Of a stretch of 64,000 bases of DNA, positions 8,196-18,414 are shown one piece after another. The notes beneath the pieces were generated by a model. It saw only the letters and a list, made by a program, of their open reading frames with translations. It ran no database searches and was not told where the DNA came from. The stretch's first letter is position 1, and each line of letters starts with the position of its first letter. The stretch comes from Bradyrhizobium lablabi (GTDB lineage: Bacteria > Pseudomonadota > Alphaproteobacteria > Rhizobiales > Xanthobacteraceae), in the NCBI RefSeq assembly GCF_018131005.1, contig NZ_JAFCJK010000006.1, positions 310,001 to 374,000 on the forward strand. The letters run 5' to 3'. Made by a program: the position numbers and the translations under genes.

Positions 8196-9624
8196 TGTAG
8201 CCGGGCGTGAGCATGTTGGCCGGATCGTGACGCTGCTTCGTCTCGCGAAATCCCGACCAGTGCGAGCCGAAATGATCCTTCCAATCCTCCGATGCCATGG
8301 GAAATGCGCTGACCGGATACAGCACCCCGCCAGCGCGGCGAATGCGCTGGTAAAGCATGCGGTTCTGCCCGACCATTCGTTCCATCGTTGCGGCATCATT
8401 CGTCGGCGGAAGGCGGATGATGTTGAACACGAAGATTACGTCCTCTTCCGGCAGGCGAACCAGCGGAGTGCGACATGCACTCCTCGACATCGGATAAAAG
8501 GTGATCCGTCCGAACAGACCGACATCCTCGCTCGTCAATCCGGCGATGATATCGCGTGCGAGCTGTTCGGCGACGTTTCCGGGCAGAAACGTCAGGAGCC
8601 AGGGCTTTGGACTGCGCCATTGGTCTTTCGACCGAAGCAGGTTTTCGAATTTTTCAAATGCGAGGGCGTCTTCGCGATAGGTCAAACCGGCGATCGCGGC
8701 TGCGCTGCGTTCATCCGATAGTCGGGCAAGCACGGAATTTCCATCGGGGGCGGCATCGTTGTCATGGTAGACGGCTCCTTCGAGCTGATATCGCCAGCCG
8801 CCTGCGCCATCGGGCAGAACAGCCCCCTGCAACTGATCGAAACGCAGCTCGGTCAAGACCCGGCGCTGGTCTGCGGTTAATGAAGCCAGATCACGGTAGA
8901 AGAGCTGAAAGCGGCGGACGCGCTGGGGAGCGCGCAGGAGGCGGACGGTGGCGCGCGTGATGATCCCGCACTGACCGAGTCCCGCCCGGACGCGGTCAAA
9001 GAGATCGGGGTTCGATGTTGCCGAACATGTCAGTTCGCGTCCATCTCCTGTGACCACGTCAAGCTCGAGGACGTTGTCCGTTTGCATGCCTTCTCGGGAC
9101 GACGTCCCGCCGATGCCGCCCACTGCAATCGTGCCGCCCACCGACAGGCCGAGATAATTGGTAAGCACCGGCGGCATCAGCCCCCGTGGCAATGTCGCAT
9201 CGAGCACGCGCTTCCATGTCGCTCCCGCGTCAACCGTGATGCGATCGGGCTGGATGTGGTGGATCGCGCTGATCTTGCTCATGTCGATCACCACGCCATC
9301 GTCGCTCAGCGCCCGGCCGAAGATCGAGTGGCCCTGGCCGCGCGCCGCAACCTTCAGACCCTGAAGCTTCGCCCATCGGACCAGAACCGCGATATCGGCT
9401 GCTGAAGCCGGTCTCGCGACCGCGCGCGGTTGCTTGTGAATGAGGCCGCCAAAATCAACGGCTGCCGCGGCACGCTCGGCTGGATCGTAGCTGATGTCGG
9501 CGCTCGGCGACGGCTCGTCAACGGAACCGATGATTGCCGGTGTCGACCGGCCGGTCGTGCCCGAAGCAATGGCGGTGGCGACGCCGAGGGTCGCGCTCAA
9601 GAAACTGCGCCTGTCCGAAGTCAT
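8185..9624 (-). CDS. Tat-exported FAD oxidoreductase, cytokinin-dehydrogenase-like
   Basis: A 479-aa flavoprotein of the vanillyl-alcohol-oxidase fold. The N-terminus (DRRSFLSATLGVATAIAS) is a Tat signal with one Arg of the twin pair preceding RSF. The FAD-binding domain includes ARGQGHSIFGRAL near residue 95, with a His in the GxGHS context that carries covalent FAD in cytokinin dehydrogenases. The C-terminal end (WKDHFGSHW then FRETKQRHDPANMLTPG) matches the ending of that family. It may oxidise cytokinins or another amine/alcohol in the periplasm. The substrate is inferred from family resemblance only. Confidence 0.75.
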   Translation of the reverse strand: MTSDRRSFLSATLGVATAIASGTTGRSTPAIIGSVDEPSPSADISYDPAERAAAAVDFGGLIHKQPRAVARPASAADIAVLVRWAKLQGLKVAARGQGHSIFGRALSDDGVVIDMSKISAIHHIQPDRITVDAGATWKRVLDATLPRGLMPPVLTNYLGLSVGGTIAVGGIGGTSSREGMQTDNVLELDVVTGDGRELTCSATSNPDLFDRVRAGLGQCGIITRATVRLLRAPQRVRRFQLFYRDLASLTADQRRVLTELRFDQLQGAVLPDGAGGWRYQLEGAVYHDNDAAPDGNSVLARLSDERSAAAIAGLTYREDALAFEKFENLLRSKDQWRSPKPWLLTFLPGNVAEQLARDIIAGLTSEDVGLFGRITFYPMSRSACRTPLVRLPEEDVIFVFNIIRLPPTNDAATMERMVGQNRMLYQRIRRAGGVLYPVSAFPMASEDWKDHFGSHWSGFRETKQRHDPANMLTPGYNLF

Positions 9625-9870
9625 GAGATGTCCTTCGTCACGCGGCTGACAACAACGTTCAGCCTGTTGATTCGGACAAGGTGGCTTCGGTCATTTTCAG
9701 AGACAATCGCCGCCGGGCGGATGGAGCTTCCCGCAAGGCGAGACAATGGCCGCGCGGCGCCGCGTTATGGTTCGGGGTCCAAAATTAAAGCAAGCGATAT
9801 TTCGCGAACGAGCCGGCGAAAGCACCCAACGGCTTGTTGATGTACTGAGGTCACCGTCTCGCTCCATCCT

Positions 9871-12800
9871 TCAGTCCGCGAGCGCCTTGCGGATCATGGC
9901 CGCCAATTCCGATTTGCGATAGGGCTTGGGCAGCAACAGGACACCTTCGTCCAGCCTGCCGTGATGCATGATCGCGTCCTCGGTGTAGCCTGAGGTGAAC
10001 AGCACTTTCACGTCCGGCTTGATCTTGAAGATTTCCTCGGCGAGCTGGCGGCCGTTCAGGCCGGGCATGATTACGTCGGTGAACAGCAGGTCGAACGGCT
10101 GGCCCGTTCGGACGATCGCGAGCGCTTCCCCGGCATTGGCCGCCTGCAGCGTGACGTAGCCGAGCCCGTGCAGTTGCGTCAGCACGTAGTCGCGGACCAG
10201 TTTGTCGTCTTCGACGACGAGGATCGTTTCGTTGCCGCCCTCGAGGTCCGACGTCTCGGCTGCATCCGTGGTGGAGGCCGCGTCAATGGCGGGCGGCAGA
10301 TACATCCTGATCGTCGTGCCGTGGCCCTCCTCGCTGTAGATCTTGATGTGCCCCGATGATTGCTTGACGAAGCCGTAGACCATGCTCAAGCCGAGCCCGG
10401 TGCCCTTGCCGGGCCCCTTCGAGGTGACGAAGGGATCGAACACCTTGTCGAGCATGTCGGGCGGGATTCCGGTCCCGGTGTCGCTCACCGCGATCATGGC
10501 ATAGCGGCCGGGCCATACGTCGCCGTGCAGGCCGGCATAGCTCTCGTCGAGCACGACCGACGCCGTCTCGATGAACAGCTTGCCGCCTTGCGGCATCGCG
10601 TCCCGCGCATTGAGCGCGAGATTGAGCAGGGCGTTGGCGAGCCGGTTGGGATCGACGACCGCGAGGCACGTCTCGTTGTCGAACGCCGTATGGATCTCGA
10701 CCTGTTCGCCGAGCGTTCGCCGCAGCAGCTTGGTCGTATCGACGATCAGTGCATTGATATCGATATCGCGCGGCTCGAGCGGCTGCTTGCGCGCGAAGGC
10801 CAGCAGATGCTGGGTCAGATCGGCGCCGCGCGTGGCCGCCTCGTCGATCATCCGCGTGATTGCCGCAAGCTGCGGGTCCGTCTTGACGCCATCGGCCAGG
10901 ATCTCGATCGTTCCGGTGATGACGGTCAGGATGTTGTTGAAGTCGTGGGCGATACCGCCCGTGAGTTGTCCGACGGCTTCCATCTTCTCGGCCTGCCGGA
11001 TGCGCTCCTCTGTCGCGAGCTTGTCGGTGAGGTCGCGAATGAAGCCGTTGAACACGAAGCCGTCGCGGGTCCTGAGCGCGGTGACGCTCAGCTCGGCGGT
11101 GAGGAGCTTGCCGTCGCGCCGCCGGATCGTGATCTCGCGACGGGGGCCGGCGACCTGGTCCAGGCTGGACTTCAGGAAACCCTCCATCGCGGACCTCAAC
11201 GGCCCCTGCTTGGGGTCGGGCGCCAGCAACTCGAACACGTTCTTCCCGACGGCTTGCGAACGCTCCCAGCCGAACAACGTCTCCGCCTGCGCGTTCCAGT
11301 CCTGCACGATGCCCCTTTCGTTGACCTGCACGAAGGCATCGAGCGCGGTATCGATGATGCCGCGGGCGAGTTGCGCACTTTCGCGCAGTATGTCCTGCGC
11401 TGCGTGACTCTCCGTCATGTCGCGGCCGACGTAGAAGAACCGCTTTACCGGTTCGGACCAGACACCGAGCCAGGACAGCCACACCTCGCGTCCATCCTTA
11501 TGGAGGCCCCGGGTATCGGCGATCTTCGGAAGTTGCCCCTGCCGCAGGGCGCGCATTTCGGTACGCGCATTCCCGAGGTGATCGGGATGGATGAAGTCGG
11601 CGGCGCTGCGGCCGACCATCTCGACCGGCCGGTAGCCGAGGATGGTCTGGCAGCTTGGGCTGACCTGAACCACGTCTCCGCGGGAATTCAGCACCATGAT
11701 CAGGTCCTGCGACGTCTCGAAGATGCGCCGCCGCTCTTCGGCCTGCTGCCAGAGCACCTGTTCGGTGCGGTTGCGCTCGCCGATGTCGCGCGCCGACTGG
11801 GAGACGCCGATGATTGCGCCGGATAACGTCTTGATCGGTGCGATCGAGAGTGAGACCTCGACCGGCGCGCCGCCCTTGCGCACGCGCACGGTCTCGTTCT
11901 GCTCGATCCGTTCGCCCCAGCCGATGCGGCGGACGATGTCATCGATCTCGGCACGCCGGTTCGCCGGTACGATCAGCGAGATATGCTTGCCGACCGCTTC
12001 CTCGGCAGAGAAGCCGTACAGCCGCTCCGCGGCCAGGTTCCAGCCGGTGATGGTGCCATCCAGCGATTCCGTGATGATGGCGTCGTTGGAGGACTCGACG
12101 GCCGCGGCAAACAGGTGTTCGCGCTCGGCATGGTGGTCGCGTGCCGCTTCGGTGCGTCGATGCTCGACGACCTCGCGTTCGAGCGCGACCGTCTTGGCGT
12201 TGGCCTCCTCCATCACGCGCGCGAAGGCGCGGGCCAGCACGCCGGTCTCGCCGGCGGCATTGACGGGAATGGCGGCGGTTCCCTTCTCGGTCACGCGCTC
12301 GACTGCTGATGTCAGTTGCGTGATCGGCCGGGTGAGCGACCGCGCGATTAGCGCGGCCAGCGCCCCGGCGCCGATCACCGCCAGCAGGCCGACCAGGATC
12401 GAGCTGTTGCGGACCGCCATGGCCGGCGCCATGAACACATTGCTGGGGACGGTCTCGATGACGGCGACCCATTGGCGTCCGGCCAGGAGTGCCGGCGCGA
12501 GCGCTATTCCAGTCGGCCCTCCGGCTTGATCCGTGATCATGGTCGACACGCTCTTCGCGGTGCCGAGCGATGCCGACAGGTAGGGCAGGTCGTGCGGCCA
12601 GTTCGTCGGCTTGCCGAGTTGCGAGCCAAATTCGCGCGTAGCGTCGGGATGGACGAGATAGTTGCCGCTGCCATCGACCAGATAGATGAGCTCGCCGGGC
12701 CGGCCCGACTGGCGCACGCTCTCGAGCGCGGGCCGCATGTCGGCAGTGATGAGGACAATTCCGAACGGCTTGCCGTCGGAAGCCCTGACCGGCTTGGCGA

Positions 12801-13374
12801 TCCTCATCGTCGCGACATGCGGCGACTCGATGACGCCATTCTCCGCGTTCAGGCTGACCGGCGAGACGTAGATGTCGTCGCCCGCGAGATTGATCGTGTC
12901 GCGAAAATAGGGAGCGTCGCCGATCTGCTTCAGCTCCGCTTCCGGCACGATCCGCACCGCGCCGTTCGGGCCGGAACGGTCGACCCGGACAAGCTCGCGA
13001 TGGCCGTCGGCAAGGCCGATAAAGCTCAGCGAGTAGGCCGGCTTGAACGGCATCTGGGCGGCCAGCCGGCCTTCCAGCTGTTCCCGCCAGGCGGCCTCCG
13101 TGGTGCCGTCGGTTGGGTCGATCCCGCCGTTGAGCCGTGCGCGCATCAGCCCACCGACCGGAGCCAGGCCATGGAAGGTCGCAATGTCGCCGGGGGCGTT
13201 GCGGACGCGGGATTCGAGGCTGGAGACGGCGAAGCGCGCCTGGGTCTCGATCCGGTCGAGCACGCGCGGCGCGATCGTCTGTTCGAGGCTGCGATAGCTC
13301 AGCCATCCGACCGCGGTGACCGCGACCGCAACCAGCGCAATCATGGCGACGGCAAGCCTGGTTGTCAGCGTCAT
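9871..13374 (-). CDS. Membrane-bound hybrid sensor histidine kinase (dCache-HAMP-PAS3-HisKA-HATPase-REC)
   Basis: A 1167-aa hybrid kinase. TM1 lies at about 7-26, a large periplasmic Cache-type sensor at 30-310, TM2 at about 323-345 and HAMP at 345-397. Three PAS domains follow at about 425-540, 545-660 and 665-785. The HisKA block GGIAHDFNN gives phospho-His 810, the ATPase has its N-box near 918 and G-boxes near 963 and 987, and the receiver has an acidic pair near 1055 and Asp 1100 in FTDVIMPG. The presence of FNN after the His and the C-terminal receiver is typical of NtrB-like hybrid kinases. The Cache ligand and output partner are unknown. Confidence 0.93.
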   Translation of the reverse strand: MTLTTRLAVAMIALVAVAVTAVGWLSYRSLEQTIAPRVLDRIETQARFAVSSLESRVRNAPGDIATFHGLAPVGGLMRARLNGGIDPTDGTTEAAWREQLEGRLAAQMPFKPAYSLSFIGLADGHRELVRVDRSGPNGAVRIVPEAELKQIGDAPYFRDTINLAGDDIYVSPVSLNAENGVIESPHVATMRIAKPVRASDGKPFGIVLITADMRPALESVRQSGRPGELIYLVDGSGNYLVHPDATREFGSQLGKPTNWPHDLPYLSASLGTAKSVSTMITDQAGGPTGIALAPALLAGRQWVAVIETVPSNVFMAPAMAVRNSSILVGLLAVIGAGALAALIARSLTRPITQLTSAVERVTEKGTAAIPVNAAGETGVLARAFARVMEEANAKTVALEREVVEHRRTEAARDHHAEREHLFAAAVESSNDAIITESLDGTITGWNLAAERLYGFSAEEAVGKHISLIVPANRRAEIDDIVRRIGWGERIEQNETVRVRKGGAPVEVSLSIAPIKTLSGAIIGVSQSARDIGERNRTEQVLWQQAEERRRIFETSQDLIMVLNSRGDVVQVSPSCQTILGYRPVEMVGRSAADFIHPDHLGNARTEMRALRQGQLPKIADTRGLHKDGREVWLSWLGVWSEPVKRFFYVGRDMTESHAAQDILRESAQLARGIIDTALDAFVQVNERGIVQDWNAQAETLFGWERSQAVGKNVFELLAPDPKQGPLRSAMEGFLKSSLDQVAGPRREITIRRRDGKLLTAELSVTALRTRDGFVFNGFIRDLTDKLATEERIRQAEKMEAVGQLTGGIAHDFNNILTVITGTIEILADGVKTDPQLAAITRMIDEAATRGADLTQHLLAFARKQPLEPRDIDINALIVDTTKLLRRTLGEQVEIHTAFDNETCLAVVDPNRLANALLNLALNARDAMPQGGKLFIETASVVLDESYAGLHGDVWPGRYAMIAVSDTGTGIPPDMLDKVFDPFVTSKGPGKGTGLGLSMVYGFVKQSSGHIKIYSEEGHGTTIRMYLPPAIDAASTTDAAETSDLEGGNETILVVEDDKLVRDYVLTQLHGLGYVTLQAANAGEALAIVRTGQPFDLLFTDVIMPGLNGRQLAEEIFKIKPDVKVLFTSGYTEDAIMHHGRLDEGVLLLPKPYRKSELAAMIRKALAD

Positions 13375-13668
13375 CGGCGTCTGCGCAGCCTTCCCACGCC
13401 TGGATAGAGAGGCGCGCCGACGATCAGGATGTTTGCCAAATCAACGGCCTCCGCGCTGAATTCGCTCCACGGCTTGTCCTGCGGGTTTCTGAATCAACCT
13501 TCTCGTGCAACAAGTTCCGGCCACGCTGCATTCCCACCTCGAGCGACCGGGACGCGCCGTTGAAACTAGGTTATATGCCCGCCTGCAAGCATAGGACAAT
13601 GTGCCTGCAGCGGAAATCCGGACTTTCCCGCGCACCCGCGCAACGCCTTGAAGGATGGGGCAGCCGCC

Positions 13669-15408
13669 ATGACCAACAAGAACAAAACACCCGATCAACT
13701 GCGCAGCGCACGCTGGTTCGCGCCCGACGATCTCAGAGCCTTCGGCCACCGCTCGCGCGCCATGCAGATGGGCTACGCGCCCGAGGAATGGAAGGACCGG
13801 CCGGTGATCGCCATCGTCAATACCTGGTCCGATGCGCAGCCCTGCCACATGCACTTCAAGAGCCGCGTCGACGACGTCAAGCGCGGCGTGCTGATGGGTG
13901 GCGGCTTCCCGATCGAATTGCCGGCGTTGTCGCTGTCGGAATCGTTCTTGAAGCCGACCACCATGCTCTACCGCAACATGCTGGCGATGGAGACGGAGGA
14001 GCTGTTGCGCGGCCACCCGGTCGACGGCGTGGTGCTGATGGGCGGCTGCGACAAGACCACGCCGGCGCTGCTGCTGGGCGCGACCAGCATGAACCTGCCC
14101 GCGATCTATCTGCCAGCCGGCCCCATGCTGCGCGGCAACTGGAAGGGCCGGACGCTCGGTTCGGGGTCGGACGCCTGGAAATACTGGGACGAGCGGCGTG
14201 CCGGGAAGATTTCCGACAAGGACTGGCTCGACATGGAGGCCGGCATCGCCCGCAGCTATGGCACCTGCATGACCATGGGCACGGCGTCGACCATGACCGC
14301 GATCGCGGAAGCGCTTGGCATGACCCTGCCGGGCGCCTCCTCGATTCCTGCGGCCGACGCCAACCACATCCGCATGAGCGCGGAGGCCGGCCGCCGCATC
14401 GTCGAGATGGTCTGGGAGGACCTCACCCCGCAGAAGATCCAGAGCCGCAAGGCCTTCGAGAACGCCATCACGGTCGCGATGGCGATGGGCTGCTCGACCA
14501 ACGCGATCATCCATCTGATCGCGCAGGCACGCCGCGCCGGGCAGGACATCGGGCTCGATGACTTCGAAAAGGCCAGCCGCAAGGTGCCCGTGATCGCCAA
14601 TGTGCGGCCGAGCGGCGACCTCTATTTGATGGAGGATTTCTTCTATGCGGGCGGGCTGCCCGGCCTGATGAGCCGGATCAGGGACCATCTGCATCTTGAT
14701 TGCATGACGGTCACCGGCGGGACGCTCGGCGACAACATCGCAGGCGCCGAGGTCTACAATGACGATGTCATCCGCACGGTCGAAAATCCGATCTACAGCG
14801 AGGGCGCGCTCGCGGTGCTGAAGGGCAACCTCGCGCCCCATGGTTGCGTCATAAAGCCCTCTGCCTGCGACCCGCGCTTCCTCAAGCATACCGGACCGGC
14901 GCTCGTGTTCGACGATTATCCCGCGATGAAGCAGGCGGTCGACGATCCCGAGCTCGACGTCACGGCCGATCACGTGTTGATCCTGCGCAACGCCGGGCCG
15001 CAGGGCGGACCGGGCATGCCGGAATGGGGCATGCTGCCGATCCCGACCAGGCTCGTGAAGCAGGGCGTGCGCGACATGGTGCGGCTCTCGGATGCGCGGA
15101 TGAGCGGCACCAGCTACGGCGCCTGCATCCTGCACGTCTCTCCGGAGTCCTACATCGGCGGTCCGCTGGCGCTGGTGAGGAACGGTGATCTCATCACGCT
15201 CGACGTCGCCGCGCGCACCATCAATCTCGACGTGCCGGAGGCGGAACTGGCCAAACGACGCGCCGAATGGCGACAGCCCGAGCGTCGCTTCGAGCGCGGC
15301 TACGGCTGGATGTTCTCGCGTCACATCAAGCAGGCCAATGAGGGCTGCGATTTCGATTTCCTGGAAACCGGCTTTGGCAGGCCGGTCGCAGAACCGTCGA
15401 TCTATTGA
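13669..15408 (+). CDS. IlvD/Edd-family dehydratase (probable sugar-acid dehydratase)
   Basis: About 579 aa. Fe-S ligand cysteines are seen in DAQPCHMHFKSR, MGGCDKTTPA and YGTCMTMGTASTM, spread as in the IlvD/Edd family. The protein resembles the pentonate/arabinonate dehydratase branch (WKYWDERRAGKI, SCEPS-like C-terminus) more than true IlvD, and the RraA-type aldolase gene follows 59 nt later. This suggests dehydration of an aldonic acid to a 2-keto-3-deoxy acid in the cytoplasm. The ATG at 13669 follows GGGG at 8 nt; a TTG at 13648 is an alternative. A biosynthetic dihydroxy-acid dehydratase role is less likely. Confidence 0.85.
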   Translation: MTNKNKTPDQLRSARWFAPDDLRAFGHRSRAMQMGYAPEEWKDRPVIAIVNTWSDAQPCHMHFKSRVDDVKRGVLMGGGFPIELPALSLSESFLKPTTMLYRNMLAMETEELLRGHPVDGVVLMGGCDKTTPALLLGATSMNLPAIYLPAGPMLRGNWKGRTLGSGSDAWKYWDERRAGKISDKDWLDMEAGIARSYGTCMTMGTASTMTAIAEALGMTLPGASSIPAADANHIRMSAEAGRRIVEMVWEDLTPQKIQSRKAFENAITVAMAMGCSTNAIIHLIAQARRAGQDIGLDDFEKASRKVPVIANVRPSGDLYLMEDFFYAGGLPGLMSRIRDHLHLDCMTVTGGTLGDNIAGAEVYNDDVIRTVENPIYSEGALAVLKGNLAPHGCVIKPSACDPRFLKHTGPALVFDDYPAMKQAVDDPELDVTADHVLILRNAGPQGGPGMPEWGMLPIPTRLVKQGVRDMVRLSDARMSGTSYGACILHVSPESYIGGPLALVRNGDLITLDVAARTINLDVPEAELAKRRAEWRQPERRFERGYGWMFSRHIKQANEGCDFDFLETGFGRPVAEPSIY

Positions 15409-15467
15409 TCAGCTCATTCCGGGTTTACGCTTCGCGTGCCCCGGAACGACAACTGGGACGAAGCACC

Positions 15468-16187
15468 ATGTCAAAACTCAGCGAAGCCACCCGCAACAAG
15501 CTCAAGACCGTCTCGACCGCCACCGTCGCCACCGCGCTGTTCAAGCGTGGCTTCCGCATCCAGATGATCCAGGATGTGCATCCGCTCAGCGCCGACCAGC
15601 CGACGCTGGTCGGCGAGGCCTTCACGCTGCGCTACATGCCGGCGCGCGAGGACCTCAACAAGATCGAGGTGTTCCGCGACCGCTCGCACCCGCAGCGCAA
15701 GGCGGTGGAGGATTGCCCGCCCGGCGCGGTCCTGGTGATGGACAGCCGCAAGGATGCGCGCGCAGCCTCCGCCGGCGCAATCCTGGTGACGCGGCTGATG
15801 AAGCGCGGCTGCGCCGGCGTCGTCACCGACGGCGGCTTCCGCGACGCGGCCGAAATCGCCCGGCTCGGCTTCCCCGCCTTCCATCACCGGCCGAGCGCGC
15901 CGACCAATCTGACGCTGCATCAGGCGATCGAGATCAATGTGCCGATCGGCTGCGGCGACGCGCCAGTGTTTCCCGGCGACGTCATCCTCGGCGACAGCGA
16001 TGGCGTCATCGTCATCCCCGCCCATCTCGCCAACGAGATCGCGGACGAGACCTTCGAGATGACCGCATTCGAGGATTTCGTGACCGAGGAGGTGCACAAG
16101 GGCCGTGGCATCTTCGGGCTCTATCCGGCAACCGACGAGCAGACCCTGAAGGATTTTGCGGCGTGGCGGAAAGCGAAGGGGCGATAG
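15468..16187 (+). CDS. RraA-family protein, probable 2-keto acid aldolase
   Basis: About 239 aa. The RraA-like fold is shown by CAGVVTDGGFRDAAEIA, which holds the Asp/Arg/Asp set used by RraA-type class II aldolases to bind metal and pyruvate, and by the GDVILGDSDGVIVIP block near residue 170. The ATG at 15468 has GGGACGAAG upstream; a longer frame from 15405 lacks support. Placement after the dehydratase suggests cleavage or processing of the 2-keto-3-deoxy acid. RNase E inhibition, the role that named the family, is unlikely for this subgroup. Confidence 0.8.
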   Translation: MSKLSEATRNKLKTVSTATVATALFKRGFRIQMIQDVHPLSADQPTLVGEAFTLRYMPAREDLNKIEVFRDRSHPQRKAVEDCPPGAVLVMDSRKDARAASAGAILVTRLMKRGCAGVVTDGGFRDAAEIARLGFPAFHHRPSAPTNLTLHQAIEINVPIGCGDAPVFPGDVILGDSDGVIVIPAHLANEIADETFEMTAFEDFVTEEVHKGRGIFGLYPATDEQTLKDFAAWRKAKGR

Positions 16188-16227
16188 CCTTCTCGTTGCT
16201 CTCCCCGCGAAGAACGCAGAGAGGAAC

Positions 16228-18336
16228 TCACACCTCCGCCTTCTCGGCCATCCCGACCGCCCACAGCGCGAACGCGTAGACGATCGCGACTTCGTCCAGC
16301 CGGTCGAACCGGCCGGAGGCGCCGCCATGACCTGCGCCCATGTTGGTGCGAAGCAGGACCGGCCCCCCGCCTTTCATGGTGGCGCGCAGCCGCGCGATCC
16401 ATTTTGCCGGCTCCCAGTACGTGACGCGCGGATCGGTCAGGCCGCCCATCGCCAGGATCGCCGGATAGTCCTTGGCCGCGAGATTGTCGTAGGGCGAGTA
16501 GGACAGGATGGTGCGGAAATCCTTTTCGCTCTCGATCGGGTTGCCCCATTCCGGCCACTCCGGTGGCGTCAGCGGCAGCGTGTCGTCGAGCATGGTGTTG
16601 AGCACGTCGACGAACGGAACTTCGGCGACAATGCCGGCGAACAATTCGCCCGCGCGGTTGGCGACCGCGCCCATCAGCATGCCGCCGGCCGAGCCGCCGT
16701 GACCGACGATGCGTTTCGCACTGGTGTACTTTGCCTCATACAGCGCGCGGGCGGCAGCCGCGAAATCGTCGAAGCTGTTGGTCTTCTTCTCGCGCTTGCC
16801 GTCGAGATACCAGCCCCAGCCCTTGTCGGCGCCGCCGCGGATATGCGCGATGGCGTAGACGAAGCCGCGGTCGACCAGCGACAGCCGGTTGGCGGCAAAT
16901 GAGGCCGGCATCGCCATGCCGTAGGAGCCGTAGCCATAGAGCAGCAGCGGCGCCTTGCCGTCGCGGACCAAATCCTTGCGGTGCAGGATCGAGACCGGCA
17001 CCTGCGCGCCGTCATGCGAGGTCGCCATGATCCGCGTAGTGACGTAATCGGCCGGATCATGGCCCGACGGAATCTCCTGGCGCTTGCGCAAGACGCGTGT
17101 CCGCTTCGCCATGTCGTAGTCGTAGACTTCGGATGGCGTCGTCATCGACGAATAGGAGAAGCGCAGGTTCGTGGTCTCGAATTCGTAGCTGCCCATGGTG
17201 TCGAGTGAATAGGCGGCTTCGTCGAAGGCAATTGCATGCTCTTCGCCTGTCGTGAGATCGCGGATGATGATCGCTGGCAGCGCGTTGGCCCGCTCCAGCC
17301 GCACCATGTGGCCGGCATAGAGTTCGAGGTCGAGCACGTAGATGCCCTCGCGATAGGGGATCAGGTCGCGCCAGTTGGCACGCTCCGGCGCCCTGATCGG
17401 TGCGGTCATCACCTTGAAATCGATCGCGTCGTCGGCATTGGTGAGGATGAACAGCTCGTCGCCGCGGTCGGCGATCGAATATTGCACGCCTTCCTCGCGC
17501 GCCGCGACCATGCGGGGCGGCGCGTCGGGATCGTCGAGGTCGATCAGCCGCTGCTCCGACGTCTCGTGGTCGCCACCCGCGATCACGCAGAAGCGGCCGC
17601 TCGAGCTCTCGTGCAGGTGGGTGAACCAGCCGGGATCCTTCTCTTCATAGACCAGGACGTCGTCCGCCTGTCCGGTGCCGAGCTTGTGCCGCCACACCTG
17701 CATCGGTCGGTGATTGTCGTCGAGCTTGACATAGAAGAAGCTCTTCGAGTCCTTGCTCCAGACCACGCCGCCGTCGGTCTCCTCGACGAGATCGTCGAGA
17801 TCTCGGCCGGAGGCCCAGTCGCGCACCCGGATCGAGAAATATTCCGAACCCTTGGTGTCCGCGCTCCAGGCCTGCAGCCGGTGGTCGAGCGAATGCCGGC
17901 TGCCGCCGAACCTGAAGTAATCGTGGTCTTTCGCCAGCGCATCGCCATCAAGCACGAAGTGCGCGTCGCCGCCGTCGCGCGGCATGCGGCCGAACAGTTC
18001 ATGCTGGCCGCCTTCGCGGAACTTGCTGAAATAGGCGAATGGGCCGTCCGGCGACGGCACGCTGGAATCGTCCTCCTTGATCCGCCCGCGCATCTCCTTG
18101 ACGAGCTGCTTCTGCAGCGTGTCGGTGTGGCCGAGCAGGCTCTCGGTATAGTCATTCTCGGCTTCGAGATATTGGCGAATATCCGGATCGAGGATCGCGG
18201 GATCGCGCAGCACCTCCTGCCACTTCGGGTCCTTGATCCATGCATAGTCGTCCGTCACCGTGACGCCATGGACTGTGAAGGAATGCGGCCGGCGCGGCGC
18301 GACGGGGGGCAACGTCTTGGTGGCGGATTTGGTCAC
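16228..18336 (-). CDS. S9 family peptidase, oligopeptidase B-like
   Basis: A 702-aa serine peptidase. The N-terminal half forms the seven-bladed propeller gate, beginning RRPHSFTVHGVTVTDDYAWI. The C-terminal alpha/beta-hydrolase domain carries the nucleophile in GHGGSAGGM (about residue 540), the Asp in GLTDPRVTYWEP and the His in MGAGHGG. The order and spacing are those of PtrB, which cleaves short peptides after basic residues in the cytoplasm. The start is GTG (18336) with ATGAGGA upstream. It lies downstream of the ABC importer on the same strand but is separated by a repeat. Confidence 0.9.
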   Translation of the reverse strand: MTKSATKTLPPVAPRRPHSFTVHGVTVTDDYAWIKDPKWQEVLRDPAILDPDIRQYLEAENDYTESLLGHTDTLQKQLVKEMRGRIKEDDSSVPSPDGPFAYFSKFREGGQHELFGRMPRDGGDAHFVLDGDALAKDHDYFRFGGSRHSLDHRLQAWSADTKGSEYFSIRVRDWASGRDLDDLVEETDGGVVWSKDSKSFFYVKLDDNHRPMQVWRHKLGTGQADDVLVYEEKDPGWFTHLHESSSGRFCVIAGGDHETSEQRLIDLDDPDAPPRMVAAREEGVQYSIADRGDELFILTNADDAIDFKVMTAPIRAPERANWRDLIPYREGIYVLDLELYAGHMVRLERANALPAIIIRDLTTGEEHAIAFDEAAYSLDTMGSYEFETTNLRFSYSSMTTPSEVYDYDMAKRTRVLRKRQEIPSGHDPADYVTTRIMATSHDGAQVPVSILHRKDLVRDGKAPLLLYGYGSYGMAMPASFAANRLSLVDRGFVYAIAHIRGGADKGWGWYLDGKREKKTNSFDDFAAAARALYEAKYTSAKRIVGHGGSAGGMLMGAVANRAGELFAGIVAEVPFVDVLNTMLDDTLPLTPPEWPEWGNPIESEKDFRTILSYSPYDNLAAKDYPAILAMGGLTDPRVTYWEPAKWIARLRATMKGGGPVLLRTNMGAGHGGASGRFDRLDEVAIVYAFALWAVGMAEKAEV

Positions 18337-18414
18337 GCGATCCTCATGGGGCGGGCTCCGCCTTATATCGGGATGAATGTGGCGATTGCCAGATGGTTGA
18401 TGCCGCGGTTTCCG

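Noticed and set aside
13441..15324. 627-aa minus-strand frame opposite the dehydratase gene
   Set aside because: Antisense to a well-defined IlvD/Edd gene and rich in His/Arg/Asp/Gly. It has no domain pattern.
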